NCBI GenBank assembly: GCA_017626555.1
Contig: JAGAIM010000116.1
Coordinates: forward strand, 62,001-126,000
DNA: 64,000 nt
Reading direction: 5' to 3'
Source of the DNA: Bacteroidales bacterium
GTDB lineage: Bacteria > Bacteroidota > Bacteroidia > Bacteroidales > UBA932
This document shows, piece after piece, positions 54,449 to 63,437 of this stretch. How positions within the stretch are numbered: position 1 is the stretch's first letter; each line of letters opens with the position of its first letter. The notes below the pieces were generated by a model that was given only the letters and a program-made list of their open reading frames with translations, did not search any database and was not told where the DNA came from. The translations under genes and the position numbers were made by a program.

Positions 54449-55993
54449 TTATCTGATGCTGAGATTGACTATCGACTTGGCAGGCATCTTGACGGTGATT
54501 CTTCCATCTTTGCTCTTGAAGTCATTGAATGTCATTGGCTTGACTGTCTCCGGACTCTCAAAGGTGTTGTGGGCCTGAATGTCTTCAGATGTAAGTATCT
54601 CTCCAAAGATTTCCGGTTTCCCGTCTGACGCAAGAGTAAGGATGACTTCTGCCTCATTCTCAAGGTCTGTGTTTGTTATGGTCACATTGATGATTCCCTC
54701 TGCATTTCTTGAGGCAGTTGCATCGATCAGCGGGCATTCTCGTCCGTTTCCGTCTGTAAATGTTCCGGAATTGCAGGTAAAAGGAAGATAGATTGCGTCC
54801 TGGTGGACATTGTACATCCTGAATACGTGATATGTTGGAGTGAGTACCATTTTGTCTCCACGGGTCAATACCATCGACTGGAGTACATTCGCTATTTGTG
54901 CGATATTTGCCATCTTGAGCCTTCTGGTGTATTTGTGGAAAATGTTGAAACTCAGCGCAGCAACCATAGCGTCACGCATAGAATTCTGCTGGAAGAGATG
55001 TCCAGGGTTGGTGCCTGGCTCGACATCGAACCACGTTCCCCATTCATCGAGAAGAAGGTCAATCCTGCAATCAGGATCATATCTGTCCATAATCTCGATA
55101 TGGCGCTTTATCACGCTTTCCACTTCTACTGCCTTTCCCAGAGTGTTGTAATATTCTTCAGCATTGAACTCTGTTGCGGAACCCTTGCTTCCGTCCCATC
55201 CCTTTACCGTGTAGTAATGAAGGGATAAGCCGTTCATCAGACCTCCGACATTCTTCATAAGTACTTCTGTCCAATTGTAGTCATAGTCGGATGCTCCGCT
55301 TGCTACTTTGTAAAGAGTGTTTCCGCCGAAGTTGCGGCAGTAGGTCTGGTATCTCCTGTATAGATGGGAATAGTATTCCGGCACCATATTTCCGCCGCAT
55401 CCCCAACTTTCGTTGCCGACTCCAAGATATTTCACTCTCCACGGCTCCTTTCTTCCGTTTTCAGCGCGCAGTTTCGCCATCGGGCCGTCAGGGGCAGTCA
55501 TATACTCTACCCACTTTGCCAGTTCTTCGACAGTACCGGAACCGACATTTCCGCTGATGTAAGGCTCACATCCGAGCATTTCGCATAGATTCAGAAATTC
55601 GTGTGTGCCGAATGAGTTGTCCTCTACTGTACCTCCCCAATTACTGTTGACCATACGCGGTCTGTTCTCACGTGGACCTATACCGTCCGTCCAGTGGTAC
55701 TCATCGGCAAAACATCCTCCCGGCCATCTCATAACTGGCACCTTCAGCGTCTTGAGCGCTTCCAGTACGTCAGTGCGGTATCCATTGATGTTAGGGATGT
55801 CCGATTCCGGTCCGACCCATAGTCCTCCATAAATACAGGATCCGAGATGCTCTGCAAACTGACCGTAAATTTCTTTAGGGATGACCTGTCCGTCTGTAAT
55901 GTCGCTGTCTATATTGACTTCGACTTTCATCTGTGCATAGGCAGACGGATAGAGTGCCAGCGCTATAAGGGCTGAGAGGATTATGCGTTTCAT
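54449..55993 (-). CDS. GH51 alpha-L-arabinofuranosidase
   Basis: GH51 enzymes release arabinose from arabinoxylan side chains. The acid/base Glu is in [13 protein letters not shown] and the nucleophile Glu in [13 protein letters not shown] signal peptide ([21 protein letters not shown]) follows the ATG at 55993; the longer frame from 56032 adds 13 residues that do not fit a signal. The C-terminal beta domain is present, and the mature size is about 494 residues. It is transcribed alone on the minus strand, divergent from GH31. Confidence 0.94.
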   Translation of the reverse strand: MKRIILSALIALALYPSAYAQMKVEVNIDSDITDGQVIPKEIYGQFAEHLGSCIYGGLWVGPESDIPNINGYRTDVLEALKTLKVPVMRWPGGCFADEYHWTDGIGPRENRPRMVNSNWGGTVEDNSFGTHEFLNLCEMLGCEPYISGNVGSGTVEELAKWVEYMTAPDGPMAKLRAENGRKEPWRVKYLGVGNESWGCGGNMVPEYYSHLYRRYQTYCRNFGGNTLYKVASGASDYDYNWTEVLMKNVGGLMNGLSLHYYTVKGWDGSKGSATEFNAEEYYNTLGKAVEVESVIKRHIEIMDRYDPDCRIDLLLDEWGTWFDVEPGTNPGHLFQQNSMRDAMVAALSFNIFHKYTRRLKMANIAQIANVLQSMVLTRGDKMVLTPTYHVFRMYNVHQDAIYLPFTCNSGTFTDGNGRECPLIDATASRNAEGIINVTITNTDLENEAEVILTLASDGKPEIFGEILTSEDIQAHNTFESPETVKPMTFNDFKSKDGRITVKMPAKSIVNLSIR

Positions 55994-56029
55994 ATCTGTA
56001 GTTTTAGTGTTTTGTTTCGTAAATATAAG

Positions 56030-56037
56030 CAAATGTA
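56030..56037 (-). promoter_or_regulatory. -7 box for GH51
   Basis: Minus strand TACATTTG fits TAnnTTTG, 36 bases upstream of the ATG at 55993. Confidence 0.5.
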
Positions 56038-56080
56038 TCGAAAGTGTGCGAAAATACTGTCTTGAAACTTAATTAATGAT

Positions 56081-56088
56081 TAAATTTG
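56081..56088 (+). promoter_or_regulatory. -7 box for the GH31-GH43-uxuA operon
   Basis: TAAATTTG, exact consensus, 23 bases before the ATG at 56112; TTG at 56062-56064 is a possible -33 element at short spacing. Confidence 0.55.
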
Positions 56089-56111
56089 TAGAAATATAAT
56101 TGATAACCGAT

Positions 56112-58961
56112 ATGAAGACAAGAATCCTTTCTCTTCTTTTTGCTGCTTTCCTGCTCGCTTCGTGTGTGGGGACATACAGACAGAACGGAGCCGGAGTGAC
56201 CGTGAAAGTTCAGGATCCCGTAGAAGGCGGTCCGCGCCTTGTGAGGCTTGAAGTGCTTGGAGACAAACTTATCCGTGTGTCTGCAACACCTGAGAACAAG
56301 TTTGCAGATCCGCAAAGTCTGATTATAGTACCGCAGACCGGTACACCGGAGTTTACTGTGACGGAAGACGATGGAATCGTTTCCGTCAATACATCAGCGG
56401 TCGTTGCGAGCGTAAACCAGGCCACAGGAGAAGTGTGGTTCACAGACCTTGAAGGCAATCCGATTCTGGCCGAACAGGCAGGTGGGGGAAAATCATTCGA
56501 ACCGATCGAGGTGGAAGGAACACACGGTTATACCTTCCGTCAGGTCTTTGATTCTCCTGAGGATGAGGCATTCTATGGCCTCGGACAGCATCAGGCAGAC
56601 GAGTTCAACTATAAAGGGAAGAATGAGGAACTTTTCCAGTACAATACGAAAGTGTCGGTGCCTTTCATCGTCTCTAACAAGGGATATGGTGTCCTGATGG
56701 ACAGTTATTCGATGATGCGTTTCGGTAATCCTGCTGATTATAAGCAACTTGGAGAGGTATTCAAACTCTATGACAAAAACGGAAAGGAAGGCTGTCTGAC
56801 CGGAACATACGTCCCTGCCCAAGGTGAGACTCTGGTCCGTGAGGAACCGAAAATCTATTTCGAGCATCTTGTGGCTCCGGAAATGGCACGGGTGGTGAAT
56901 CTGCCGGAGGATTTCCAGTTCTATGGTTCAAATGTGACCTACGAAGGAGAACTTGAGGCTTCTGTAACAGGCGATTATCAGTTCATTCTCTATTATGCAG
57001 GTTATACTACCGTCACTATGGACGGTGAGACGGTAGTCCCTGAGCGTTGGAGGACGGCCTGGAACCCTAATGCATATAAATTCACAGTGCATCTTGAAGC
57101 CGGAAAGAGGACTCCTGTAAGAATAGACTGGGCTCCTGACGGAGGCGTGTCGTATTGCGGCCTCCGCGTATATGATGTAGTCGATCCTGAGCAGCAGGCA
57201 AAGCATCAGTGGTGGAGCGAGATGACCAAGCAGATGGACTGGTATTTCATTGCCGGGGATGATATGGATGAGATCATCAGCGGGTACAGAACCCTCACCG
57301 GCAAGGCTCCTATTATGCCTAAATGGGCTATGGGATACTGGCAGAGCCGCGAGCGCTACAAGACATCGACTGAGATGATCGAGGCTCTTGAGGGCTTCCG
57401 AAAGAGGAATATTCCGATTGATAATATCGTTATGGACTGGAGCCATTGGGAAGAGGACGCTTGGGGAAGCCACGAATTCGATCCTGCGAGATTCCCGGAT
57501 CCTAAGGCAATGGTGGACTCCATCCATAATCTTGGCGGACGAATGATGATCTCCGTATGGCCTAAGTTCTACGTAGATACAGAACACTATAAGGAGTTCA
57601 ATGATAAGGGCTGGATGTACAATAAGGCATACGAAGACGGAGTACGGGACTGGATAGGTCAGGGATATCTTTATGGCTTCTATGACGCATACGCTCCAGA
57701 GGCGCGCGACCTGTTCTGGAAGCAGATGTACGAGCATTATTATCCTCTTGGAATCGACGCGTGGTGGATGGACGCATCCGAGCCAAATATCCGTGATTGT
57801 ACCGATATGGACTACCGTAAGGCTCTCTGCGGACCTACTGCCCTTGGTTCGTCAACCGAGTTCTTCAATGCATATTCGCTCGTAAATGCAGATGCGATCT
57901 ATAACGGTCAGCGTGGCGTTGATAATGACAAACGTGTATTCCTTCTCACAAGAAGCGGCTTTGCCGGCCTCCAGAGGTATTCTACTGCTACCTGGAGTGG
58001 TGATATTGCTACCCGTTGGGAGGATATGAAGGCTCAGATTTCTGCAGGTCTGAACTTCGCCATCAGTGGCATCCCATACTGGACAATGGACATCGGAGGC
58101 TTCTGTGTGGAGAACCGTTATGTTGCCGGTCAGGAGATCTTCAACCGTACAGGAAAGGAGAATGCAGACCATAAGGAATGGCGCGAACTCAATACAAGAT
58201 GGTTCCAGTTCGGAGCATTCTGTCCTCTCTTCCGTGCGCACGGCCAGTATCCTTTCCGCGAGCCTTGGGAAATCGCTCCTGAGGGACATCCGGCATACGA
58301 ATCTATCGTTTATTATACAAAACTTCGCTATGCATTGATGCCATATATTTATTCTCTTGCCGGAAAGACCTGGTTCGAGGATTATACGATTATGCGTCCG
58401 CTTGTAATGGACTTCATTGAGGATAAGGCAGTTGAGAATATAGGAGATGCCTATATGTTCGGTCCGGCCTTCCTTGTTGCTCCGGTATATGAGTATGGAG
58501 CACGCTCACGTGAGGTCTATTTCCCTGAGTGCCAGGGCTGGTATGACTTCTACAGCAATGAGTTTATCGAGGGCGGTCAGTCCAAGACTGTAGCGGCTCC
58601 ATACGACAGGATGCCTCTTTACGTGCGTGCCGGAGCAATCGTTCCGTTCGGTCCAGAGATCCAGTGGTCGGACCAGAAACCTGCTGATGTGATCGATCTT
58701 TATGTTTATCAGGGTGCTGACGGAGAGTTCACTCTCTATGAGGATGAGAATGTGAATTACAATTATGAGAAGGGTGCATATTCGATGATAGAGTTCGAAT
58801 ATGATGACAAGATGAGACTTCTTTCCATCGCCGAAAGAGAAGGGGAGTTCCCTGGAATGCTTAAGGAAAGGACTTTCAATATAATCCCTGTTTCAAGGAA
58901 CGGAAAGGGAGAGGCCAAGACAGTTGAATATAATGGTCTGGCAATGAAGGTAGTATTGTAA
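56112..58961 (+). CDS. GH31 glycosidase with PA14 insert, alpha-xylosidase-like lipoprotein
   Basis: The start at 56112 gives MKTRILSLLFAAFLLASC with lipobox; the frame can be read from a TTG at 56100. The N-terminal beta domain is followed by a PA14-like insert at about 270-365 (YEGELEASVTGDYQFILYYAG). The (beta/alpha)8 barrel has nucleophile Asp554 in WWMDASEP, an acid in SGDIATRWEDMK and IPYWTMDIGGF. The motif WMDASEP with a PA14 insert is shared with Bacteroidetes GH31 alpha-xylosidases of xyloglucan loci; in xylan loci, related enzymes may act on xylose- or galactose-containing branches. Activity is inferred. Confidence 0.9.
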   Translation: MKTRILSLLFAAFLLASCVGTYRQNGAGVTVKVQDPVEGGPRLVRLEVLGDKLIRVSATPENKFADPQSLIIVPQTGTPEFTVTEDDGIVSVNTSAVVASVNQATGEVWFTDLEGNPILAEQAGGGKSFEPIEVEGTHGYTFRQVFDSPEDEAFYGLGQHQADEFNYKGKNEELFQYNTKVSVPFIVSNKGYGVLMDSYSMMRFGNPADYKQLGEVFKLYDKNGKEGCLTGTYVPAQGETLVREEPKIYFEHLVAPEMARVVNLPEDFQFYGSNVTYEGELEASVTGDYQFILYYAGYTTVTMDGETVVPERWRTAWNPNAYKFTVHLEAGKRTPVRIDWAPDGGVSYCGLRVYDVVDPEQQAKHQWWSEMTKQMDWYFIAGDDMDEIISGYRTLTGKAPIMPKWAMGYWQSRERYKTSTEMIEALEGFRKRNIPIDNIVMDWSHWEEDAWGSHEFDPARFPDPKAMVDSIHNLGGRMMISVWPKFYVDTEHYKEFNDKGWMYNKAYEDGVRDWIGQGYLYGFYDAYAPEARDLFWKQMYEHYYPLGIDAWWMDASEPNIRDCTDMDYRKALCGPTALGSSTEFFNAYSLVNADAIYNGQRGVDNDKRVFLLTRSGFAGLQRYSTATWSGDIATRWEDMKAQISAGLNFAISGIPYWTMDIGGFCVENRYVAGQEIFNRTGKENADHKEWRELNTRWFQFGAFCPLFRAHGQYPFREPWEIAPEGHPAYESIVYYTKLRYALMPYIYSLAGKTWFEDYTIMRPLVMDFIEDKAVENIGDAYMFGPAFLVAPVYEYGARSREVYFPECQGWYDFYSNEFIEGGQSKTVAAPYDRMPLYVRAGAIVPFGPEIQWSDQKPADVIDLYVYQGADGEFTLYEDENVNYNYEKGAYSMIEFEYDDKMRLLSIAEREGEFPGMLKERTFNIIPVSRNGKGEAKTVEYNGLAMKVVL

Positions 58962-58977
58962 TCAAAACGCTGTTACT

Positions 58978-60600
58978 ATGAAAAGATATTTGATTGCAGC
59001 CGCTTGCGCCATACTTTCAATGACATTATGCTCCTGCGCGGGGGACGATGTTCCAGTTACTGTCGGAAATCCGTATCTTCCTTTATGGGAGCATATTCCT
59101 GATGGCGAGCCTTATGTGTTAGAGGATCCGGACAATCCGGGAAAGTACAGAGTGTATATATACGGTTCTCACGATACCCGCATCACCGATTATTGCGGAC
59201 GTGAACTGGTGGTCTGGTCGGCAGATGTGGACAACCTGAACGAATGGCGATATGACGGAGAGATCCTCCGTGTGAGCCATAATGCAGAGGGAGAACCGCT
59301 TGATGCTCAAGGACTTTCCGATGTTCTTTTCGCACCTGATGTGGCTGTCAAGACTGGGCCTGACGGCAGCAGAATGTACTACCTGTATCCTAACGATCAG
59401 GTGGGCGGACGTCAGAACCTGATAGCCATAAGTCCGAGACCTGACGGGCCTTTCGAGGTGTGCAACTGGAGCAAGGACAATCCGAATATGACTGAGGGAG
59501 TGCTGGGATTCGATCCGGCTGTCTTTGTCGATGATGACGGAAGAGTATATGGATATTGGGGCTTCCAGTGTTCGTATGCAGCGGAACTTGACCCTGAAAC
59601 TATGTGTACTGTGAAACCAGGCACGCAAATCATCGAGGATATGATTCCTGGAGGACAGGAAGATGATACTTTCCGTTTCTTCGAGGCTTCCTCTATCCGC
59701 AAGGTAAAGGACAAATATGTGTTTGTTTACAGCCGCTGGACTAATGATGGCGAATTCGGCCTGCCGGTAACCAATTATACTCTTGCCTATGCATACAGTG
59801 ACAATCCCCTTGGCCCTTGGACTTACGGCGGCACCATCATAGACGGAAGAGCACGAGAGATCGATGAGGATGGAAAGGTGATACCTTCTGCGACAGCGAC
59901 AGGAAACACTCACGGAAGCATCTGCGAGATATGTGGTCAATGGTATGTGTTCTATCACAGGCAGACCGGTCTTGATGAGTTTGCCCGTCAGGCTATGGTG
60001 GCTCCGATCACAGTTGACGTTCAGGAAGGAAAGGGAGGCAAGGTGGCTATTTCCGAGGGAGAATATGACTCTCAAGGATTTGCAACAGACGGTCTGAATC
60101 CTCTTGAAGTACATTCTGCAGGTATAGCGTGCTGGTACACCGGTACCAGACCTCAGCAGCATTCGTGGCCGAACAAGACATTCTTCGGATCATACGTGGC
60201 ATCCGGATATGGCACCGAGGATAAGTTTGAGGCTCCTTACGCAATAAGGAACAACACCAATCCTGTCGTGAATAACACTTCCGGTTCGATAGTGGGATAT
60301 AAATATTTCAATTTTACATCAACCTATGGCCGCAAGAATCTTCGTCTTGTCCTCGATCTGATTCCTGAAGGTGTGGACGGCAGGATAACTGTCTTGGCGG
60401 ACAGGCCTTGGACATCACAGGGAGGTGTCGTTCTGGGCGAACTTGAAATCACGGCTGATATGCCTCAGGTCCCTGTAGAATTGAGTGTCAAACTTCCTGC
60501 GGCAGCAGGTTTGACAGGCAAGCACGCTATCTTCCTGAAGTTTGAATCTGACAGTCAGGATACATCCATCTGCGTGCTTAATACATTGGTATTCAAATAA
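58978..60600 (+). CDS. GH43 glycosidase with C-terminal CBM6-like domain, lipoprotein
   Basis: A lipoprotein signal peptide (AAACAILSMTLCSC) leads to a GH43 propeller: VLEDPDNPG near residue 45 with the base Asp, LGFDPAVFVDDDG with the second Asp, and FFEASSIRKV with the acid Glu. Residues about 410-540 form a beta-sandwich resembling CBM6 (YKYFNFTSTYGRKNLRLV, KHAIFLKFES). Likely beta-xylosidase or arabinofuranosidase acting outside the cytoplasm on decorated xylo-oligosaccharides. It lies 16 bases after GH31 and eight before uxuA. Confidence 0.9.
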   Translation: MKRYLIAAACAILSMTLCSCAGDDVPVTVGNPYLPLWEHIPDGEPYVLEDPDNPGKYRVYIYGSHDTRITDYCGRELVVWSADVDNLNEWRYDGEILRVSHNAEGEPLDAQGLSDVLFAPDVAVKTGPDGSRMYYLYPNDQVGGRQNLIAISPRPDGPFEVCNWSKDNPNMTEGVLGFDPAVFVDDDGRVYGYWGFQCSYAAELDPETMCTVKPGTQIIEDMIPGGQEDDTFRFFEASSIRKVKDKYVFVYSRWTNDGEFGLPVTNYTLAYAYSDNPLGPWTYGGTIIDGRAREIDEDGKVIPSATATGNTHGSICEICGQWYVFYHRQTGLDEFARQAMVAPITVDVQEGKGGKVAISEGEYDSQGFATDGLNPLEVHSAGIACWYTGTRPQQHSWPNKTFFGSYVASGYGTEDKFEAPYAIRNNTNPVVNNTSGSIVGYKYFNFTSTYGRKNLRLVLDLIPEGVDGRITVLADRPWTSQGGVVLGELEITADMPQVPVELSVKLPAAAGLTGKHAIFLKFESDSQDTSICVLNTLVFK

Positions 60601-60608
60601 TCATAAAT

Positions 60609-61820
60609 ATGGAAAAGACCTGGAGATGGTTCGGAAAGAATGACAAGATCACTCTTTCTATGTTGAGGCAGATCGGGGTGGAAGGTATTGTCACTGCCCT
60701 TCACGATGTACCTAATGGAGAGATTTGGACACGTGAAAAGATACGCGATTTGCGTGAGTATATTGAAAGTTACGGAATGCGTTGGTCTGTCGTGGAGAGC
60801 CTTCCTGTGTGCGAAAGCATAAAGTATGGCGGCGCGGATAGGGATGCGCTGATTGAAAATTATAAGGAGAGTCTGCGCAATCTCTCTGTAGAGGGCATCC
60901 ATACGATATGCTATAATTTTATGCCTGTACTCGACTGGGCGCGCACGGACTTGGAACATCCGAATCCGGACGGCACCTCCAACCTCTATTTTTCTTATTC
61001 CGAGTTCGCTTATTTCGATATCTATATCGTCGGGCGTGAAGGAGCCCGCGAAGAATGGGCATCATTCAAAGTGCCGGGAATGGATATCGAACGTGATATC
61101 ATTGCAGAAGTGGATGCCCTCCGTGAAAAGATGACACCGGAGATGGAACATAAACTGGTCGAGAATATAATCGTAAGGACACAGGGCTTTGTAAGCGGCA
61201 ATATTCGCGAAGATGACGAACGTCCGGTTGAACTCTTCAGACAACTTCTCTCTCAGTATAAAGGTGTTACAAAGGATCGGCTACGTGAGAATATGCGTTA
61301 TTTCCTTTCTTCCATTATGCCGGTGTGTGAGGAATGCGGTATGAAGATGTGTGTTCACCCGGATGACCCTCCGTTCCCGGTTCTCGGTCTTCCGCGTATA
61401 GTAACATCCGAAGATGATATCGAGTGGTTTCTCAAAGCGGTTGATAATCCTTGCAATGGTCTGACATTCTGTGCAGGATCCCTTTCTGCCGGAGCACACA
61501 ATAATGTTGTAGAAATGGCTCGCAGATTTGCCTCACGCACTCATTTCGTACACCTGCGTTCTTGTCATATTTTCGACAATGGAGACTTTACAGAAGCGAG
61601 TCATCTCGGTGGACGCGCCGACCTTGTGGAATTGGTACGTATTTTCGAGAAGACCGACCCATCCCTTCCTATGCGTGTGGATCACGGAAAGACTATGCTC
61701 GGTGATGAATCCAGAGGTTACAATGCCGGTTATTCCTTCCTGGGACGAATGTTTGCAATGGGTCAGGTGCAGGGTGTGCTTGCGGCTGTCAGGAACGAAC
61801 TGAAGTGCTCCGAAGGATGA
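60609..61820 (+). CDS. uxuA: Mannonate dehydratase
   Basis: UxuA converts D-mannonate to 2-keto-3-deoxygluconate in glucuronate catabolism. Family blocks are WRWFGKNDKITLSMLRQIG at the start, MRWSVVESLPV near residue 60, CYNFMPVLDWARTDL near 100, CVHPDDPPFPVLGLPRIV near 245 with a metal-binding residue, and THFVHLRS. At 403 residues it is normal. Its location with GH31 and GH43 links the glucuronate branch to the xylan locus, while uxaC is in region 2. Confidence 0.96.
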   Translation: MEKTWRWFGKNDKITLSMLRQIGVEGIVTALHDVPNGEIWTREKIRDLREYIESYGMRWSVVESLPVCESIKYGGADRDALIENYKESLRNLSVEGIHTICYNFMPVLDWARTDLEHPNPDGTSNLYFSYSEFAYFDIYIVGREGAREEWASFKVPGMDIERDIIAEVDALREKMTPEMEHKLVENIIVRTQGFVSGNIREDDERPVELFRQLLSQYKGVTKDRLRENMRYFLSSIMPVCEECGMKMCVHPDDPPFPVLGLPRIVTSEDDIEWFLKAVDNPCNGLTFCAGSLSAGAHNNVVEMARRFASRTHFVHLRSCHIFDNGDFTEASHLGGRADLVELVRIFEKTDPSLPMRVDHGKTMLGDESRGYNAGYSFLGRMFAMGQVQGVLAAVRNELKCSEG

Positions 61821-61832
61821 TGTTTGCCTGAT

Positions 61833-61869
61833 TCTGTCGGATTTGACATAAAATCTGTCGGAATTGAAA
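61833..61869 (+). promoter_or_regulatory. Direct-repeat operator candidate upstream of xylB
   Basis: TCTGTCGGATTTGACA (61833-61848) and TCTGTCGGAATTGAAA (61854-61869) agree at 14 of 16 bases and start 21 bases apart. They lie between the uxuA stop and the xylB promoter box at 61909. The spacing equals that of the repeats upstream of susC. Confidence 0.6.
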
Positions 61870-61908
61870 CACAATTAAGAATCATCCGCACGGTTCGGTA
61901 TATTTCAT

Positions 61909-61916
61909 TATATTTG
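61909..61916 (+). promoter_or_regulatory. -7 box for xylB-xylA
   Basis: TATATTTG, exact consensus, 22 bases before the xylB ATG. No good -33 element at the usual distance is visible, consistent with an activator-dependent promoter. Confidence 0.55.
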
Positions 61917-61938
61917 TGATATTAAACAAAGTTTAAAT

Positions 61939-63405
61939 ATGTATCTGTTAGGTTACGATATCGGAAGTTCGTCAGTAAAGGCGAGTCTTGTCGATGCTCA
62001 GTCCGGTAAATGCGTCGCTTCTGCGTTTTATCCCAAGACTGAAGCAGCAATCATTGCTGTCAAGCCCGGTTGGGCTGAACAGGAACCATCATCCTGGTGG
62101 GAGAATCTGAAGTTGGCGACAGCCGACATACTCGGCGCTTCCGGGGCTGATCCAAAGGATATAAAGGCGATAGGCATATCATACCAGATGCACGGACTTG
62201 TCTGTGTCGATAAGGATATGAATGTCCTTCGTCCATCAATTATATGGTGTGATTCACGAGCCGTGCCGTATGGACAGAAGGCATTCGATGCCCTTGGTCA
62301 GGAGCGATGTCTGTCACATCTGCTCAATTCGCCAGGCAACTTCACAGCATCAAAACTGGCTTGGGTCAAGGAAAACGAGCCTGAATTGTATGCAAAGATC
62401 CATAAGATTATGCTTCCGGGCGATTATATCGCTTTAAAACTCACCGGAGAGGTCTGCACTACCGTTTCCGGACTCTCGGAGGGTATTCTCTGGGATTTTG
62501 CGGAGGATGCTCCGGCGCAGATGCTTCTGGATCATTACGGGATAGACAGAGCCCTTCTTCCGGATATGAAACCGACTTTTTCCGAGCAGGGGCGTGTTAC
62601 TGCGGCAGCAGCGCGGGAACTGGGACTTGCAGAAGGTATCCCAGTAACCTACCGTGCAGGAGACCAACCTAACAATGCACTTTCTCTCAATGTGTTCAAT
62701 CCTGGCGAAATCGCTTCTACTGCAGGTACGTCGGGTGTGGTGTATGGAGTTCTCGGTGATGTGAATTATGACCCTCAGTCACGGGTCAATACTTTCGCTC
62801 ACGTCAATCATACATCGGAACAGACACGTCTGGGAGTCCTTCTGTGCATAAATGGAACGGGAATCCTCAATTCGTGGATGAAGAGAAATATCGCTCCTGA
62901 AGGCTTGTCCTATCCGGAGATGAATGAACTTGCCGCTCAGGCTCCTATTGGAAGTGAAGGCGTAAGCATAATGCCGTTCGGCAATGGTGCTGAACGTATG
63001 CTCGGCAACAAGGAAACCGGATGTTCAGTTCACGGAGTGAATTTCAATGTGCACGGCAGGCAGCACCTTGTGCGCGCTGCACAGGAAGGCATTGTTTTCT
63101 CTTTCAAATACGGTATCGAGATTATGGAACAGATGGGAATGAATGTGAGCAGGATCCACGCCGGCCACGCCAATATGTTCCTCAGTCCTATCTTCCGTGA
63201 TACGCTTGCCGGAGTTACCGGAGCGGTCATCGAACTTTATGATACGGATGGTTCGGTAGGTGCAGCAAAAGGAGCGGGAATTGGCGCAGGTGTTTACAAG
63301 GACAATACGGAAGCATTCTCTACTCTGGAGCGGCTCGCAGTTGTTGAACCAGTTGATACAGAAGCCTATAAGGAGGCATACGAGGTCTGGAAATCAAGAT
63401 TATAA
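61939..63405 (+). CDS. xylB: Xylulokinase
   Basis: A FGGY-family kinase of 488 residues that phosphorylates D-xylulose. The N-terminal ATP-fold motif is YDIGSSSVKASLVD (residues 5-18), with ISYQMHGLVCVD near 80, VTYRAGDQPNNALSLNVF with the base Asp near 240 and CINGTGILNSWMKRN near 305. Substrate specificity for xylulose is supported by the adjacent xylA. The gene has its own promoter and repeat pair. Confidence 0.94.
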   Translation: MYLLGYDIGSSSVKASLVDAQSGKCVASAFYPKTEAAIIAVKPGWAEQEPSSWWENLKLATADILGASGADPKDIKAIGISYQMHGLVCVDKDMNVLRPSIIWCDSRAVPYGQKAFDALGQERCLSHLLNSPGNFTASKLAWVKENEPELYAKIHKIMLPGDYIALKLTGEVCTTVSGLSEGILWDFAEDAPAQMLLDHYGIDRALLPDMKPTFSEQGRVTAAAARELGLAEGIPVTYRAGDQPNNALSLNVFNPGEIASTAGTSGVVYGVLGDVNYDPQSRVNTFAHVNHTSEQTRLGVLLCINGTGILNSWMKRNIAPEGLSYPEMNELAAQAPIGSEGVSIMPFGNGAERMLGNKETGCSVHGVNFNVHGRQHLVRAAQEGIVFSFKYGIEIMEQMGMNVSRIHAGHANMFLSPIFRDTLAGVTGAVIELYDTDGSVGAAKGAGIGAGVYKDNTEAFSTLERLAVVEPVDTEAYKEAYEVWKSRL

Positions 63406-63437
63406 TTATAAACCAATTAACGAACAATACTAAGACT

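Noticed and set aside
56928..57737. Minus-strand open frame opposite GH31
   Set aside because: Antisense shadow of the GH31 barrel, without start context or motifs.
59119..60162. Long minus-strand open frame (347 codons) opposite the GH43 gene
   Set aside because: Low-complexity antisense frame with no family motif; the plus-strand GH43 is well supported.
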